Positions 35,206 to 47,777 of a stretch of 64,000 nt of DNA are shown piece by piece. The notes under the pieces were generated by a model. It did not search any database. It worked only from the letters and a program-made list of their open reading frames with translations, and was not told the DNA's origin. The DNA comes from Neurospora tetraspora (taxonomy: Eukaryota; Ascomycota; Sordariomycetes; Sordariales; Sordariaceae): positions 2,542,001-2,606,000 of the forward strand of contig NW_026944389.1 of the NCBI RefSeq assembly GCF_033439725.1, written 5' to 3'. The stretch's first letter is position 1; each line of letters begins with the position of its first letter. A program made the translations under genes and the position numbers.

Positions 35206-37139
35206 ATGCATTTCGCTACCATGATGCACAATGCCACCCGGGGCCGCACCAAGAGTGTTCAGTTTGAGAAGAGCTTCGCCAGTCTCGCTGAAACCATCGA
35301 TGGAAGCTCCTCACGGGATGGTGCCGTGTCCCCCGTTCCCCTTCCCCTTCCCGGAACACGGACAAGCAGTTTGCCCATTGGGGAGAACAACGAGATGATC
35401 AATAAGGCTCTACGCCGATACAAGAGCTTGCTGGAAATCGAGGACCCGGCCCCAAAGTTGCCAATGACCCAACGACTCTCATACGACGAGCTATATCCCA
35501 AGGCTACGGATCTGGCAGTGTCCCAGGAGCTACCACCGAGGCGGCCTTTATCCTCTAATAGTTGAGAGCTCCGCGCACTTGACTGGATATACATTACATA
35601 CTTTTGGGCACAAGATGACGGGTATCATGCTAACGTTTGCTCTACGACAGCTTCGAACGGTATTTCCACCTCTCCTCCTGTTAGGGCGGCTCCCGTACCT
35701 CAGTCACCGGACTCCCAGTCATTGCCATCTCAGACGAAACAACATCAAGATGCTTCTGCTTCTGACACCGTGGCCGCAGCGCTCCCTTCTACCTTGAGCG
35801 ACAACCGAAACATTGTCCGAAGGAAGCTGACGGGATACGTTGGTTTCGCCAACCTCCCCAACCAATGGCACCGCAAGAGTGTCCGCAAGGGCTTCAACTT
35901 CAATGTCATGGTTGTTGGTATGTAATGCTTTTTGTGTCCATTGAAGGAGATTTACTAATTCTGGACATGCAGGTGAATCGGGACTTGGAAAGTCGACTCT
36001 CGTTAACACTCTTTTCAACACCTCGCTCTACCCTCCCAAGGAGCGCAAGGGCCCTAGCCTCGACATTGTTCCCAAGACTGTCACCATTCAGTCTATCAGC
36101 GCCGATATCGAAGAGGCTGGTGTTCGCCTCCGTTTGACTGTCGTTGATACTCCCGGATTCGGCGACTTTGTCAACAACGATGAGTCTTGGCGTCCGATTG
36201 TGGACAACATCGAGCAGCGATTCGATGCTTACTTGGATGCCGAAAACAAGGTGAACCGCATGAACATTGTGGACAACAGGATCCACGCCTGCGTTTTCTT
36301 CATCCAGCCCACCGGCCACTCCCTCAAGCCCCTTGATATCGAGGTCATGAAGCGTCTCCACACCAAGGTCAACTTGATTCCCGTCATTGCCAAGTCGGAT
36401 ACTCTCACCGACGACGAGATTGCTGCTTTCAAGGCTAGAGTAAGTCTTCCCAGCCAGACTTGTTCTGCGATCAATGCTGACTGTTTTCTCTGTCCCATAG
36501 ATTCTTGCGGATATTAAGTACCACAAGGTGCAAATCTTTGAGGGCCCTCGCTACGAGCTTGACGACGAGGAGACCATTGCGGAGAACAACGAGATCATGT
36601 CCAAGGTCCCCTTCGCTGTTGTCGGTGCGACCAACGAGATCACAAACGCCGATGGCCGTAAGGTTCGCGGTCGCCGTTACCCTTGGGGTGTGATTGAGGT
36701 GGACAACGAGGAGCACTGCGACTTTGTGAAGCTCCGCCAGATGCTCATCCGTACTCACATGGAGGAGCTCAAGGAGCACACCAACAACGTCCTTTACGAG
36801 AACTATCGCACGGACAAGTTGATCGCTATGGGCGTCTCTCAAGATCCAAGCGTCTTCAAGGAGGTGAACCCAGCCGTCAAGCAGGAGGAAGAGCGCGCCC
36901 TCCACGAACAGAAGCTTGCGAAGATGGAAGCCGAAATGAAGATGGTCTTCCAGCAAAAGGTTGCTGAAAAGGAATCCAAGCTGAAGCAGAGCGAAGAGGA
37001 GCTGTATGCTCGTCATAGGGAGATGAAGGAGCAGCTGGAGCGCCAACGACTGGAGCTTGAGGAGAAGAAGTCCCGAGTCGAAAGTGGGCGGCCAATTGAG
37101 AAGGAGCCGACGAAGAGGAAGGGATTCTCTCTCCGATAA
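35206..37139 (+). CDS. cdc3: Septin, Cdc3/AspB class
   Basis: Exons 35206-35560, 35651-35917, 35973-36439 and 36501-37139 give 575 aa. Septins are GTP-binding proteins that polymerise into filaments at septa, hyphal tips and branch points. The G1 motif GESGLGKST begins near residue 208, G3 is DTPGFGD, G4 is AKSD, and a polybasic stretch ([14 protein letters not shown]) precedes the GTPase domain. The C-terminus is a long coiled coil rich in Lys, Glu and Gln. The roughly 200-residue N-terminal extension and coiled coil fit the Cdc3/AspB group. The first intron uses a weak donor (A/GTTGAG); it is placed because the downstream frame then runs [14 protein letters not shown] without stops. The start is the first in-frame ATG, but an upstream first exon cannot be excluded. 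Confidence 0.92.
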
Positions 37140-38901
37140 TTTTGCGGCCACGACTTCACCCGCCTCTCACGACTGTTTCACTGTCATGATATCCCGCATA
37201 CACTTCGGCCTACCGCTTCATTCCTTCTTTCTCTGTTTCCATTTGTTCATCTTCTAATCATAACCTCCTAATCCTGCGGGAGGATCCCCTCGCAAGCCAA
37301 CAGACTCTTTGCAGACCCCTTCATAGACGGATGGGTTCTGCTAGAAATTTGTTGGCAGCCTAAAACGGTCGGATTTCCGAAAAGCCGGTGTGTTCCGTTG
37401 TTGAGACGGGGTTCGGTCGACTTTGTTCTTGAAAAGCTAATGCAGATGTAATTGGACCGGAGGAGTTTTTTCGAGAATCTCTTATCTTCTTCACAATGGC
37501 AGCATGGTTCGAACAGATGTATCATCTCATCTGCTTTGGAGAGTGGAGTTCCGAAAATATGAGGGAGAAAAAAGAGAGATAATTCGTTAGCTGTCCCCCA
37601 TCCGATGTTCGCGGCGCAACAACAGTCTGGCCCTCAACTCCCTTTCGCGGCTCTGCTTGCCCTCGCCTTCTCGACCGACCGTCGGCAACGTCATATCTCC
37701 GGCCGGTACCATGACTGACAGGTCGGTTAGGATGCTGTGGCTGGCGGGAGCGAGGAGCAATTCACAGCTGAGAAACTCATAGAGGGATTAGAAGGAGTCG
37801 GGTTTGAACTGTGCTCGCGACGCGCAGCATATGCAAGTTGCAAAGGGGCGTAAGGGAACAGGCGGGAAATCTCACTTGGACGAAAAGCAACGAACGAACC
37901 AGATATCCCACACAACACATGTATTTTATTAACTGCTTTCATCGGCGATCAGATGTCTTGATTTCATGGGGGAATTCTTGTAGGAGGTTTTTCTTTTCAC
38001 GGTTTACGGTCATACCCAACCCAACATTCCCGGCCGATTTTCTCACTGGGCTCGCTCTCCAGCCACGGGGGTTCTTTCTCACCACACTCAACATACACAC
38101 ACTCAACGTGCACTTAACCTCTCCTAGATAGTTATTTCTTAGCCTGTTTCTCTCTCGCTTTCAAGGTGACTTTTGCCGCTTTCTCAGTGATATGTGTCTG
38201 CCACTGCCGAATGTCTTCAGCAGTACTTGGAGGTTTCAAAGAGGGAGACCTTTTCTTGCCTGGTACAGAGGAAGTAAGAGAAGATATCCCGCCCCGAAAC
38301 CTCCAAAGTAACTGCCTCGATCGCGTGTATCAAGTTCCCCACGTTTTCATATGGAAGAGAAAGAAATCTGTATATGCCCCTTTTTATATCCATTCAGTTA
38401 ATAGTAGTAATGATACATGTAGCGTACATCGATGCCGCAGGGGCCAAACAAAACAGAGTCTACACAGATTGTTCGGGTATTGGGGAACGAACATCTGGTG
38501 CGCGCAATGTGCCCAAAATATGTACGGAAGTCAACTCATCTCGTACATGCTCCATCCCCGTCTCCTTCTCCAGAAATCACGAGAATCGGCCGCCCACTCT
38601 GCCACTTTTCTCATCAGATCCGGAGTTTCACAGGGAACCCAAACCACCGCAAGTGCTGGATGAACACCCCATTCCGTGGCCACCTTTTGAGGCAGCAAGC
38701 ACTGTAGGGCGTGCCCACAGTTAGTTCCTTGCAAATGGAGTCACCACCCCCAATGAAGTCGCACATGTAGAGACCAGGACGCGCATGCGGTTTCCATTGT
38801 CCATTCCCGGATTCTGCCGCTCCAAGACGGCAGAAAAGTGACTTCCATTCTTCCCCTCCTCTCCTCCTCTCCCAAATCCATCGGTCCTAACCAGACCTCC
38901 T
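37140..38901. other. Convergent intergenic region
   Basis: About 1.75 kb between the 3' ends of the septin and uS4m genes. Open frames of up to 165 codons near 38166-38734 overlap each other and have no recognisable features. No RNA gene was seen. Confidence 0.45.
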
Positions 38902-40547
38902 TTAACCTCTCCGCAAGTACCAGTTGAACGCGAGCTGGTTGATGGTGGGGGAGAAAGGCGACGGTACTTCGGACTCGCCCGGGCGCGCGACGGGGTGGCG
39001 GAGGTAGACGGCCGCGCAAATGTTCTGGTTGACCTCGAGGTAGCGGGGGACGAAGGCGAAGGCCGACATGTAGTTGCGCGGCCTCCAGGGGGTCATATAT
39101 GGCTTGCTCGGGTCGATCTCGCTGTCCTCGTGCTCGTCGTTGTACTCGATCACCTTCTTGAGCACCTGGCTCGACTGCTTGTCGAGCTTCTTGCTCAACT
39201 CCTTGGCTGCATCCTCCTGCTGGATCGCCTTGGAAGGGGAGACCGCAAGGCGCTCGAGAAGCATCGTCAGGTCGTCCACCACGTTACCGGTCGGCACAAC
39301 GGACCCGTCGCGTCGCTGCGCTTGCTTGATGGCCGCCTTGATGTCGCGCTTCAAAGCGCGCAAGGCTTGCTTGCGCGTCGCGGAGAGCTGGTGAGATGGC
39401 GAGTCGGCGATGTGCTTGGCGTACTGCAGCAGACGCTGGAGCTGCAGGAGTTCGTACTTGCGGTTCCAGGCCTCGTCGAACTTGGAGGTGTCGGCTTGCT
39501 TCTCCTTCTTGCCGGACTTGGAGGTTGCTTCTTGTGCGTCTCCTTCCTCCTCCTCCGCCTCAGCCTCCTCCTCTTCGACGGCCTCTTGTGCTTCCTCCGC
39601 GAGCTCCTTCTTGGCGGCCTTCATGGCCGCGGCGAGAAGCTTCTTGTCCTTGGGCGCACCGGTCGCATAGAGGACGCGCTCGACGTCGACCTGGAAGAGA
39701 TCGCCAGGGTTAAGGAGGTAACCGGGGTGTTTCATCTGCAAGGGATCGCGTAAGGTTAGCGCCAGATCAAGCAGCCCTTAAGAGTAGGCAACTGTATTGT
39801 ATAAGTCGGTAGTGGGACGTCATGGTGGTGTATGTACATGCCTTCTTGCCGTTGACGGTGACGGCACCGTGCACGACCATTTGGCGGGCCTGTCTCGCAC
39901 TGCTGGCAAAGAGGGCTCTGAAGATGGCGATATCGAGGCGCCTCTCGAGAGGTGCAAATGTCATTTGCTCGTACGGCGTGGTAACCTTCCTGCCCGGGTT
40001 GGCGATGACTTGCTTGGCAGGTTTTCCATCGTCGGTCTTCTCGTAGGCTGGGGGCTCTGACAGGCCGGAACCGCGGCCGGCGGCTTGTTCGCTGCCGTCG
40101 TATTTGGCCATGTACGCCGGGTCCATGTTGACGACGGCCGGTAGGCGACGGCTAAACATGCGCGCCCATTTGCGTTCCTTGATGTGCTCTCCGTGGTATG
40201 CTCGTGTCATGGACTTGGCCAACCATTTCTGCTGGAAGAATGTCTTGGAGATGATTCTGGGCTCTCTTCCGGCCGTTGCCAAGTTGTACAGGTTATATTT
40301 GTTCCATGTCGGCCTGATGGGCTATTTAGAAGCAGAAGCACAAGCAAGATACGTCAGCAAGATCGAGTGTTGTGGGTGTCGAGTTGTCGTGGCAGTGGGA
40401 CTGGTAGGTAGGTAATGGGGCGGATGGGTGATGCGGCGGCGACGGCGACGATGGCGACGGCAAACCCGGCGATGGCGGCATAAAACACCGAATAGCACGT
40501 ACCTTTTTCTTCAAACTGTGGTACTTAAACAACCTCCGGATCTTCAT
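38902..40547 (-). CDS. nam9: Mitochondrial small-subunit ribosomal protein uS4m (Nam9)
   Basis: Exons are complement(40503-40547, 39842-40321, 38902-39735), giving 452 aa. It assembles the mitochondrial small ribosomal subunit. Exon 1 encodes [15 protein letters not shown], joined to [20 protein letters not shown], the conserved Nam9 beginning. The S4 RNA-binding domain spans [20 protein letters not shown] to VTVNGKK, then [14 protein letters not shown] after the second intron. A Glu/Ala/Lys-rich insertion follows (about 190-235), and the C-terminus [24 protein letters not shown] is typical of fungal uS4m. The second intron (39736-39841) starts GCATGT and ends TTGCAG; no GT donor restores the frame, so it is a GC-AG intron. 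The gene is divergent from La. Confidence 0.93.
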
Positions 40548-41615
40548 GTTGGGTGTGTGTCGGGGGGTGGCTTCGGGGATTCTGATCGGACTGCAGGCCC
40601 CGTGAATTTGGCGAAGTGGACGGACCGGTTCGGCGCAGGTTGTTTGGAGATTGTCGAGTCCGGAGCGGTCCGGGGCACCTAGCAGCACTGCCAACGAGGG
40701 GAGCTTCCCGGGACCCTTCCACCTCTTATCGGGCGCCGTCCTCCGAAAATTATTTCAGACCCGAATTGGAGCACGCGCTCGCCCATTGGTCGCGTTCACG
40801 TGAGGAGCTCGGGCCACTGCGCGTGAACTCCAGAGTGGATGGTGGGGAACTGGCAGGCACAAGATGCGGGAGCTAGAGCGAATGGGGTATAGCCCCAGTA
40901 CCTCTTGGCGGATTGGGGATGCAAGTGGAGTGGGGCTAGAAGCAGAAGCGGGCGGTAAATACTGGCACAAAATGTCCAAAACCAAAGGCGGTTGGAGCTG
41001 GGTGGGGCTGGTTGTGGTTGCTTGTTCGTTTTTTTTGCGCTGAGGGGAGGTTTGACGAGCCGCAGTCCTCGTTATGACTCCAATGCCGACGGACCCTGAA
41101 AGAGTCAGATGGGTTACGTTGCTGTACATCGATAACAGAAAGGTCTTATATTAAAGGTCGAAAAGACTGAATGAAACTCTCTCCACTGATCTCTGACAAC
41201 TGGAGAGTTTGTAACAATTCAGAATTCTCAAACTCGACAGCAAAGCGGAAGGTCGATACCTGACTTACACGTCTTGGGGTTTGTTGGTGAATGGCCGTCC
41301 TTCCTGTCGCGTCGATCAACAATCAACCCTGCACTAACACCACTGCTCCCCCACCCTGCAATAACATTTTGCGCCTACCGCCCCAAAACTGGAGTGCACC
41401 TGAAGGACCCACTAAATAATTTCGTCGTTTTGCCTGCTTGGTCCCCAGTCTCCAGTGCACTTTCTACATTTTCATCATCCATTCACCATTATCTCTTCTC
41501 CATCTACATCCATCCTTCTCTTCAGTCCACGCGTGTCACGTTAGACGGTCAATTGCCTTTCCAGCCGCTTGTACTCGACCTTTTCAAATACCGACAGCCC
41601 AAACCGACCTTCATC
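40548..41615. promoter_or_regulatory. Divergent promoter region, uS4m / La
   Basis: About 1.07 kb between divergent translation starts. The part before the La ATG (about 41430-41610) is CT-rich with CATCCATT runs, typical of a leader. Shared control of two RNA-binding/ribosomal genes is plausible but unproven. Confidence 0.45.
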
Positions 41616-42868
41616 ATGAGCGACACCACCGCCAACACTGAGGCTGCGCCTGCCGTTGCGCCTGCCGTCGAGAATGTTCAGACCGAGGTCCAAACCGAGG
41701 CCGTAGAGGCCCCCGTCGCTGAGGCTGCCCTCGCCGCCGAGGAGGCGCCCAAGACCGAGGATGCCAGCAAGGAGGAGGAGAAGAAGCCCGAGGCTACCAA
41801 GTCTATCGACCGCGCCGACTTCAAGAACAACAGGAAACTCGATCCTTCGACCCAGCCCGTCACTGACGATCCCGTCAAGATCCGCAACCAGGTACGCCCA
41901 GACAATTCAAATCGTCATGTCGCATGTCACCGTGTCTAACAAACAGTCTTAGGTCGAGTTCTACTTCAGCGACAGCAACCTCCCTACCGACAAGTTCATG
42001 TGGGAGACGACCGGAGGCGTAGAGAACAAGCCCGTTTCGCTCAAGACCATCTGCAGCTTCAAGCGCATGCAGATGTTCCAGCCCTACTCGGCCGTCGTCG
42101 GCGCGTTGAAGGAGAGCGCCTTCTTGGAGGTGTCTGGCGAGGAGGGCCAGGAGACGGTCAAGCGCAAGAAGGCTTACACTTCGTCCTCCGATGCGCAAAA
42201 GGCCCGTCTGGCTGCCAGCGTCTACGTCAAGGGTTTCGGCGAAGAGGGCGGATCCACTCAGTTCGACATCGAGGCTTTCTTCACCAAGTTTGGTCAGGTC
42301 AACCTGGTGAAGCTGAGGCGCACTGAGCAGAATGAATTCAAGGGCTCGGTCTTCGTTGAGTTTAAGACCGAAGAAGAAGCCAACGCCTTTGTTGCCCTGA
42401 ACCCCGCCCCCAAGTGGCAGGACCAAGAGCTCGTCATCAAGAAGAAGAAGGATTACTTGGACGAGAAGACCCAGCTCATCAAGGAGGGCAAGATGGAGCC
42501 CGGTACCAGCAAGAAAAAGATCTTCTTTGAGGGCAGTATCAAGGGCGCTGATCGTGGCCGTGGACGTGGCGGCCGCAGCGGTGGCGACAAGGGTGATTGG
42601 AAGTCGCGTCGTGATAACGACCAGAGGAACGGCTTCAAGGGTGGCCGTGGCCGTGGAAGGGGTGGCCGCGGTGGCCGTGGCGGCCGTGGTGGTCGCGACA
42701 ACCGTGACCGCAACAACGAGTAAGTTATAATCATCCAATAACTGGGTTCCTCGAACATTGACTAACGGGTGGTACAGCAACAACAACAAGCGTGCCCGTG
42801 AGGATGACGGAGACAAGAGTGCCGAGCCAGCGGCGAAGAAGGTTGACACTAAGGCTGAGCAGCAATAG
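41616..42868 (+). CDS. lhp1: La (Lupus La / Lhp1) RNA-binding protein
   Basis: Exons 41616-41891, 41953-42719 and 42778-42868 give 377 aa. La binds the 3' oligo-U end of new RNA polymerase III transcripts, protects them and helps tRNA maturation in the nucleus. An acidic Ala/Glu-rich N-terminus (about 1-65) precedes the La motif, recognisable from KIRNQVEFYFSDSNLPTDKFM; the first intron lies exactly between NQ and VE. An RRM follows (SVYVKGFGEEGG and GSVFVEF, about 190-275). The C-terminus is an RGG/GR-rich box (GGRGRGRGGRGGRGGRGG) and a basic KRARED tail that could serve as a nuclear signal. Donor and acceptor sites are GT-AG and the frame is maintained. Confidence 0.94.
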
Positions 42869-44551
42869 AAGGCCGGCGTTGGTGTGCTCTAAGTTCTGGG
42901 CCGGACAGACTGATGACTTGTTCCTGATGAATAATTCTTGAGGCTGTAAAATATTCGGACGGCGTTATATGGGTGGTGTTTGTTTTAAACTTAAAAGGGC
43001 AGGGATTTCGTACTACAACATCCGATATTGACCTTGATAGCGTGCTGTGGTTATTGCATGCAAATATATACGCAGTATAAAGGCTGCGGTCTTGGAAGTA
43101 AGCATTATATTACCTCTACTGGACGAGTTGAGTATATGGATTATCAGGTACTTCATCATGTCAGAGCTTCATGTTCTTGATCCCTTAAGGATTGGAAGTT
43201 GTGGTCTCTGATAGCTCAAAGATCTCCTATTGGATCATGTGCAGATACCAAGACGACGCGGTCATAGTTGATGGTGTGGGTAGACAATGAGACAGTCGCG
43301 GGCGCTTTGGGGAAACAACCATCATTTACTGAACAGTTATTTGCTTTCGTTCTAGGCCTTCCACGCTGAGCACGCCTATGATATCGTTCCAGACAGCAAG
43401 TCGCCATTTAATAGCTTGAATTCTATGGTACTATGTACGATGTCTTTGTTGGCTATTAGGGCGGGATGAGCACATGATGTAAAAGATGGAGTTCTAGTGT
43501 ATAGTGTAGTTTGGGGGCTGGACGTAACGAATGAGATGCAGTGTGTATGGCGAGTCCGTCACGAAACAGACACAGTGCTCGAGACCCTCTTCTGATACTT
43601 GAAGGAACCCCCCTTCGACCAATGATATTGCCGAGAAAACCTCAGCATGGGCGATGATCTGGATTACTAACACCCTCATTATAGCGTAGAGACAACCGAG
43701 AACTTTTACAACTTGCAACTGTAGGTAGAGGTATAAAGCTGCTCACGCACTACAAATTGTCGTTTATTGTCGCCCGTCAAGACAGGGGTTCAAGTCATTT
43801 TGGCCCTCAGTCACTTCCACGGAGTCCTACCCCGCCTAGCAGCCCTGTCTCTCTATTTCGATTACTGCTACGAAGCGTAAGCCGACTGCTACATATGCCT
43901 GCGTACACGAGGACAACAACTGGGTAAGGTACCTACGGAAACAGCACGTACGTACCAGCCGACGTCCAAAGTCTAGATTTCTTGGGGTTTGGGGGTTCAC
44001 AGTTCAAACTTCGCTTCCATTATATTGATCAGCAACCACTTCACCTCACGTCCAACGGGGAACAGGAGAACGGGAGATCCGCAACATCTCAGGGGCTTAT
44101 CCGTCAGCCTTTTACTTTTTCAGAGCCGCCCGTCTGCTTGTTTGGAGGTCCCGCTTGCGCCGGCGTTCACTGATCGCTTGTTCGGCCTCTTGTCCTCTTC
44201 TCACCCAGTTTTAGTCGCTAGACTAAGAGCCATCTTAACCAACTCGGCCACCCTCATCGCCATCACGGTTGTGGCTTTTCCCTTCCCGAAATCCCTACCC
44301 CGGACTACTCGGATCTCCCTTGCTTCAGTCGTACACGGTCTTCAGCCTAACACCGTACCCTCGGAGCTGAGACCCCGGGGACTCCCCGCCAATTCCCCCG
44401 CAATCCCGCACTGGACCCTGGTACAGCAGAACCCATCAGCATCAAGTGTCACGAGTTCGTGTTGAGTCTTGCTTGCTGTCACAGTCGCAGCCCTTGCCAG
44501 AGTCACTATCACGGCTCGTACTTGGTGGTTTACTAAAGTACTCACCGGCAA
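42869..44551. promoter_or_regulatory. nit-4 upstream region
   Basis: About 1.7 kb between La and the transcription factor gene. The left half is AT-richer and probably holds the La 3' region. A tRNA-like 5' half lies on the minus strand at 44200-44262 (separate entry). The last 500 bp are GC-rich leader-like sequence with short open frames. Confidence 0.45.
44200..44262 (-). other. tRNA-like fragment (5' half only)
   Basis: The minus strand reads GGTGGCCGAGTTGGTTAAGA, which matches the D-arm and A-box of class II (Ser/Leu) tRNAs. It is followed by a short imperfect hairpin in anticodon-arm position (TTAG...CTAA). No T-arm (GGTTCRAAYCC) or closing acceptor stem follows within about 100 bp, so it is not a functional tRNA gene. 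It may be a tRNA remnant, a tRNA-derived SINE head, or chance. Confidence 0.4.
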
Positions 44552-47500
44552 ATGAGCAGCCCGGATGTTCGAATGATGTCCTCTCAGGATGCGCCAGGCT
44601 CAGCCGGACTCGCCCCCGACAACATCGCCGCTTCGTTACCGTCCAAGAAGAAGTCCAGGCGAGGCGCTGACCCTGCCAACCAAAAGCGAAGATGCGTGAG
44701 CACGGCCTGCATCGCCTGTCGGAGGAGGAAGTCCAAGTGTGACGGCGCCCTTCCGAGCTGCGCGGCCTGTGCCAGCGTCTACGGTACCGAGTGCATCTAT
44801 GACCCCAACTCGGATCACCGCCGCAAAGGCGTCTACCGGGAGAAGAACGATAGCATGAAAGCCCAGAACGCCACGCTGCAGATTCTAATAGAGGCCATTT
44901 TGAACGCTTCCGAGGAAGATGTGCCCGACATTGTTAGGAGGATTCGCACCTGTGACGACCTTGACGCAGTAGCCGAGTCCATCCTCAGGGATGAGAAGAA
45001 CGCGACAGCAACCAACGACAATGATTACAGCGATGAACCCACACAACTTGGCGGAGACGATGCTACCACCCAGGTCGTTGAGGGCGAGAGGGACTTGGCC
45101 CGCAAGATGGGAGAGCTGCGTATCGAAAATGGTTCTGTCCGTTTCATCGGCGGCACCTCGCATCTCATATATCTCGGTGAACCGACAGATGCCCCAGAAG
45201 AACCAGAGCTTGAAACTCACCTGTCGACCGGCGATGAGGATCCAATCACCACCTGGACAGAGGTTACCAAGGATCCTCAGCTAATAATTCATCTCATCAA
45301 CATGTACTTCAACTGGCACTACCCCTACTTCACCACTCTGTCTAGGAGCTTGTTTTATCGGGATTTCATCAAGGGAAAGCCGGTTGGTCAACCACGCTCC
45401 ACTGTTTACTGTTCGTCGCTGTTGGTCAATGCCATGCTCGCTCTTGGCTGTCACTTTACAAGCGTCGACGGTGCCTTTGCGGTGCCTGGGGACAGCAGGA
45501 CCAAGGGTGACCACTTCTTCGCCGAGGCCAAGAGACTGATCGTTCAGAACGATGAGTACGAAAAACCAAGGCTCACTACCGTGCAAGCTTTGGCGCTCAT
45601 GTCAGTGCGAGAAGCAGGCTGCGGACGGGAAGCGAAAGGCTGGGTATACAGCGGTATGAGCTTCAGAATGGCCCAAGACATTGGCCTAAATCTAGACATT
45701 GGATCTCTGGATGAAAAGGAGGTGGATGCGCGGAGGATCACCTTTTGGGGTTGCTTTCTGTTTGACAAGTGCTGGTCAAACTATCTGGGACGGCTACCAC
45801 AGCTTCCCAAAAACACCTACAACGTTCCGAAGTATGATGTGTTTCCAGACGAAGATGCTGAGCTGTGGTCCCCCTATACCGATGCAGGCTTCGACCAGTC
45901 TTGCAAGCAGCCATCCCGGACACGGGCTATAGGCTTACAACTGTCGAAACTCTGCGAGATCAGTAGTGATCTCTTACTATTCTTCTACCACCCAAGTCAT
46001 ATTGGAAGATCGAGCGGCAAGTCAGCTGAGCTCAAAAAGCTGAGCGAACTTCATCGGCGTCTGGAAGACTGGAGGACGGAACTGCCAAAGGAATTCGAAC
46101 CAAAAGATGGGCAGTTACCAAATGTCATTCTGATGCAGTAAGTCTTTTCTACTCTCTACTTGCCCGGTACTGGCGCGGAGTTGCTGACCGCTTCACAGCA
46201 TGTTTTACCATCTACAATACATCCATCTCTTCCGACCCTTTCTAAAGTATACAAAGGAGGCTTCGCCCCTGGAAAAGGTCCAGCCCCGAAGGATATGCAC
46301 AACTAACGCTAATAGCATATCCAAACTCATGCGACTGTACAAAAAGCTATACAACCTCCGGCAAATATGTAACATTGCCGTGTACATGCTACACTCCGCC
46401 TGCACAATACACATGCTTAACTTGCCAGAAAAGACTGCCAGACGGGATATAACCCACGGAGTTAAACAATTGGAGGAGATGGCTGAAGACTGGCCTTGTG
46501 CGCGGAGAACATTGGGTGTCATCAGCGTTCTAGCTCGAAAGTGGAATGTAGAGCTACCCGAGGAGGCCGCCATCGTTTTGAAAAGGACAGACGAAAAGTA
46601 CGGAATGTTTAGCACTTCCGAGGTCCCCTCGCCCAACAGGACGGCCCCCTCTCTCGCTCCATCCTCGCCGGCACCTCCTTACTCTCCACAAGCGTCTCTG
46701 CTTCTTTCTACATCAGCCGCCGCAGTACTGGAACAACAACCCTACAGTCCAATGACGCTATATAGCCATCCGACGCCTCCACATCTTGCCCCTGAAAGTA
46801 TATCCGATCCCAGAATGTCACCCGATCTCGTCGCCTTCTCCGACCTGCCTGGGGCGTCAGCTCCCATCATCCCTCAACAACAGCAAAACATGCAGACCAT
46901 GTCTGGCCTAAGCCAAAACCACATGCTTCATCAACACCACCAGCACCACCAGCACCACCTAGAGAGCCAACATCAACCCCAACAGCCACACCTCAACCAC
47001 ATGAGCTACCAGCAGCAGCACAACTTGCTCACCCACCCGGTGAGCGCCTCATCCATGTCCATGAGCGACACCCTCGCCACCATTACCGCATGGGGTATGC
47101 CGACCTCGTCACCCGGCAGCGGCAACGGCGGCATGTCCCAACCTCCTCAGAGTCAGCAACAACACTATCCAACCGTAAACACTGTGAAGCCGACGGCAGC
47201 AGCAGCACAAACTTTTAGTCCAGTCCAATTACACGCAAACAACCTAGCGACGACAACGACCAACCGCAACAACCATAACCCCAACAACAAGGGCATCGGA
47301 AGACAAGTCAGCCCCAGTTCTATCTACGCCATTGATGGACAGGACTGGTACCTGAAGGACGGAGTTACGTGGCAACAAGGCTTTCAGGGGTGGGATTTGG
47401 AGGGTGTCGGGTCGGTCAGATCGGGGACAGCAGCAAAAGCAGGCGTCGGCACTACTAGTGGCCCCCCTTCTATTGCCGTTAGTGGTCCTGGTAGTGATGC

Positions 47501-47777
47501 TGGTAGTGCCATGGCAGGGCTAGGTCGGGGGAATGTTAGTGGTGGTGGTGGTGCCAGGCAACACCATCAACAGCAGCAGGCTAATATGTTCGCCTTTCAT
47601 CACGGGGCTGAAAGAGGAGGGAATGGTGTTGAATCGACGGGGATGGGGATGACGACGGTAGGGGGAGGAGGAGGGGGGTTCGATCCGATGGGGGGATCGG
47701 GGTTGATGGATGATTTGGTGGGTCTAGAGGAATTGGGAAGTTTGGACAGTTTGGGGCATTTACCTGGGCTGGATTGA
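44552..47777 (+). CDS. nit-4: Zn2Cys6 transcription factor, NIT-4/NirA nitrate regulator
   Basis: Exons 44552-46137 and 46199-47777 give 1054 aa. NIT-4/NirA activates nitrate and nitrite reductase genes together with the GATA factor NIT-2. The zinc cluster has Cys at 53, 56, 63, 70, 73 and 81 (CIACRRRKSKCDG), followed by YDPNSDHRRKGVY and a Leu-rich helix with LQILIEAILNASEED, a possible dimer or export element. The middle is a fungal-specific regulatory domain (about 235-560). The single intron splits a His codon and joins LMH to MFYHLQYIHLFRPF. The C-terminal third is rich in Gln, His, Ser and Gly, with HHQHHQHH near 46940 and a DWYLKDGVTWQQGFQGWDL motif near 47340, which I recall as the NIT-4/NirA activation element. 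Length and architecture agree with Neurospora NIT-4. Confidence 0.88.

Noticed and set aside
41875-42849. 324-codon open frame on the minus strand
   Set aside because: Antisense to the La gene; Val/Leu/Thr repeats mirror the RGG and Lys/Glu codons.
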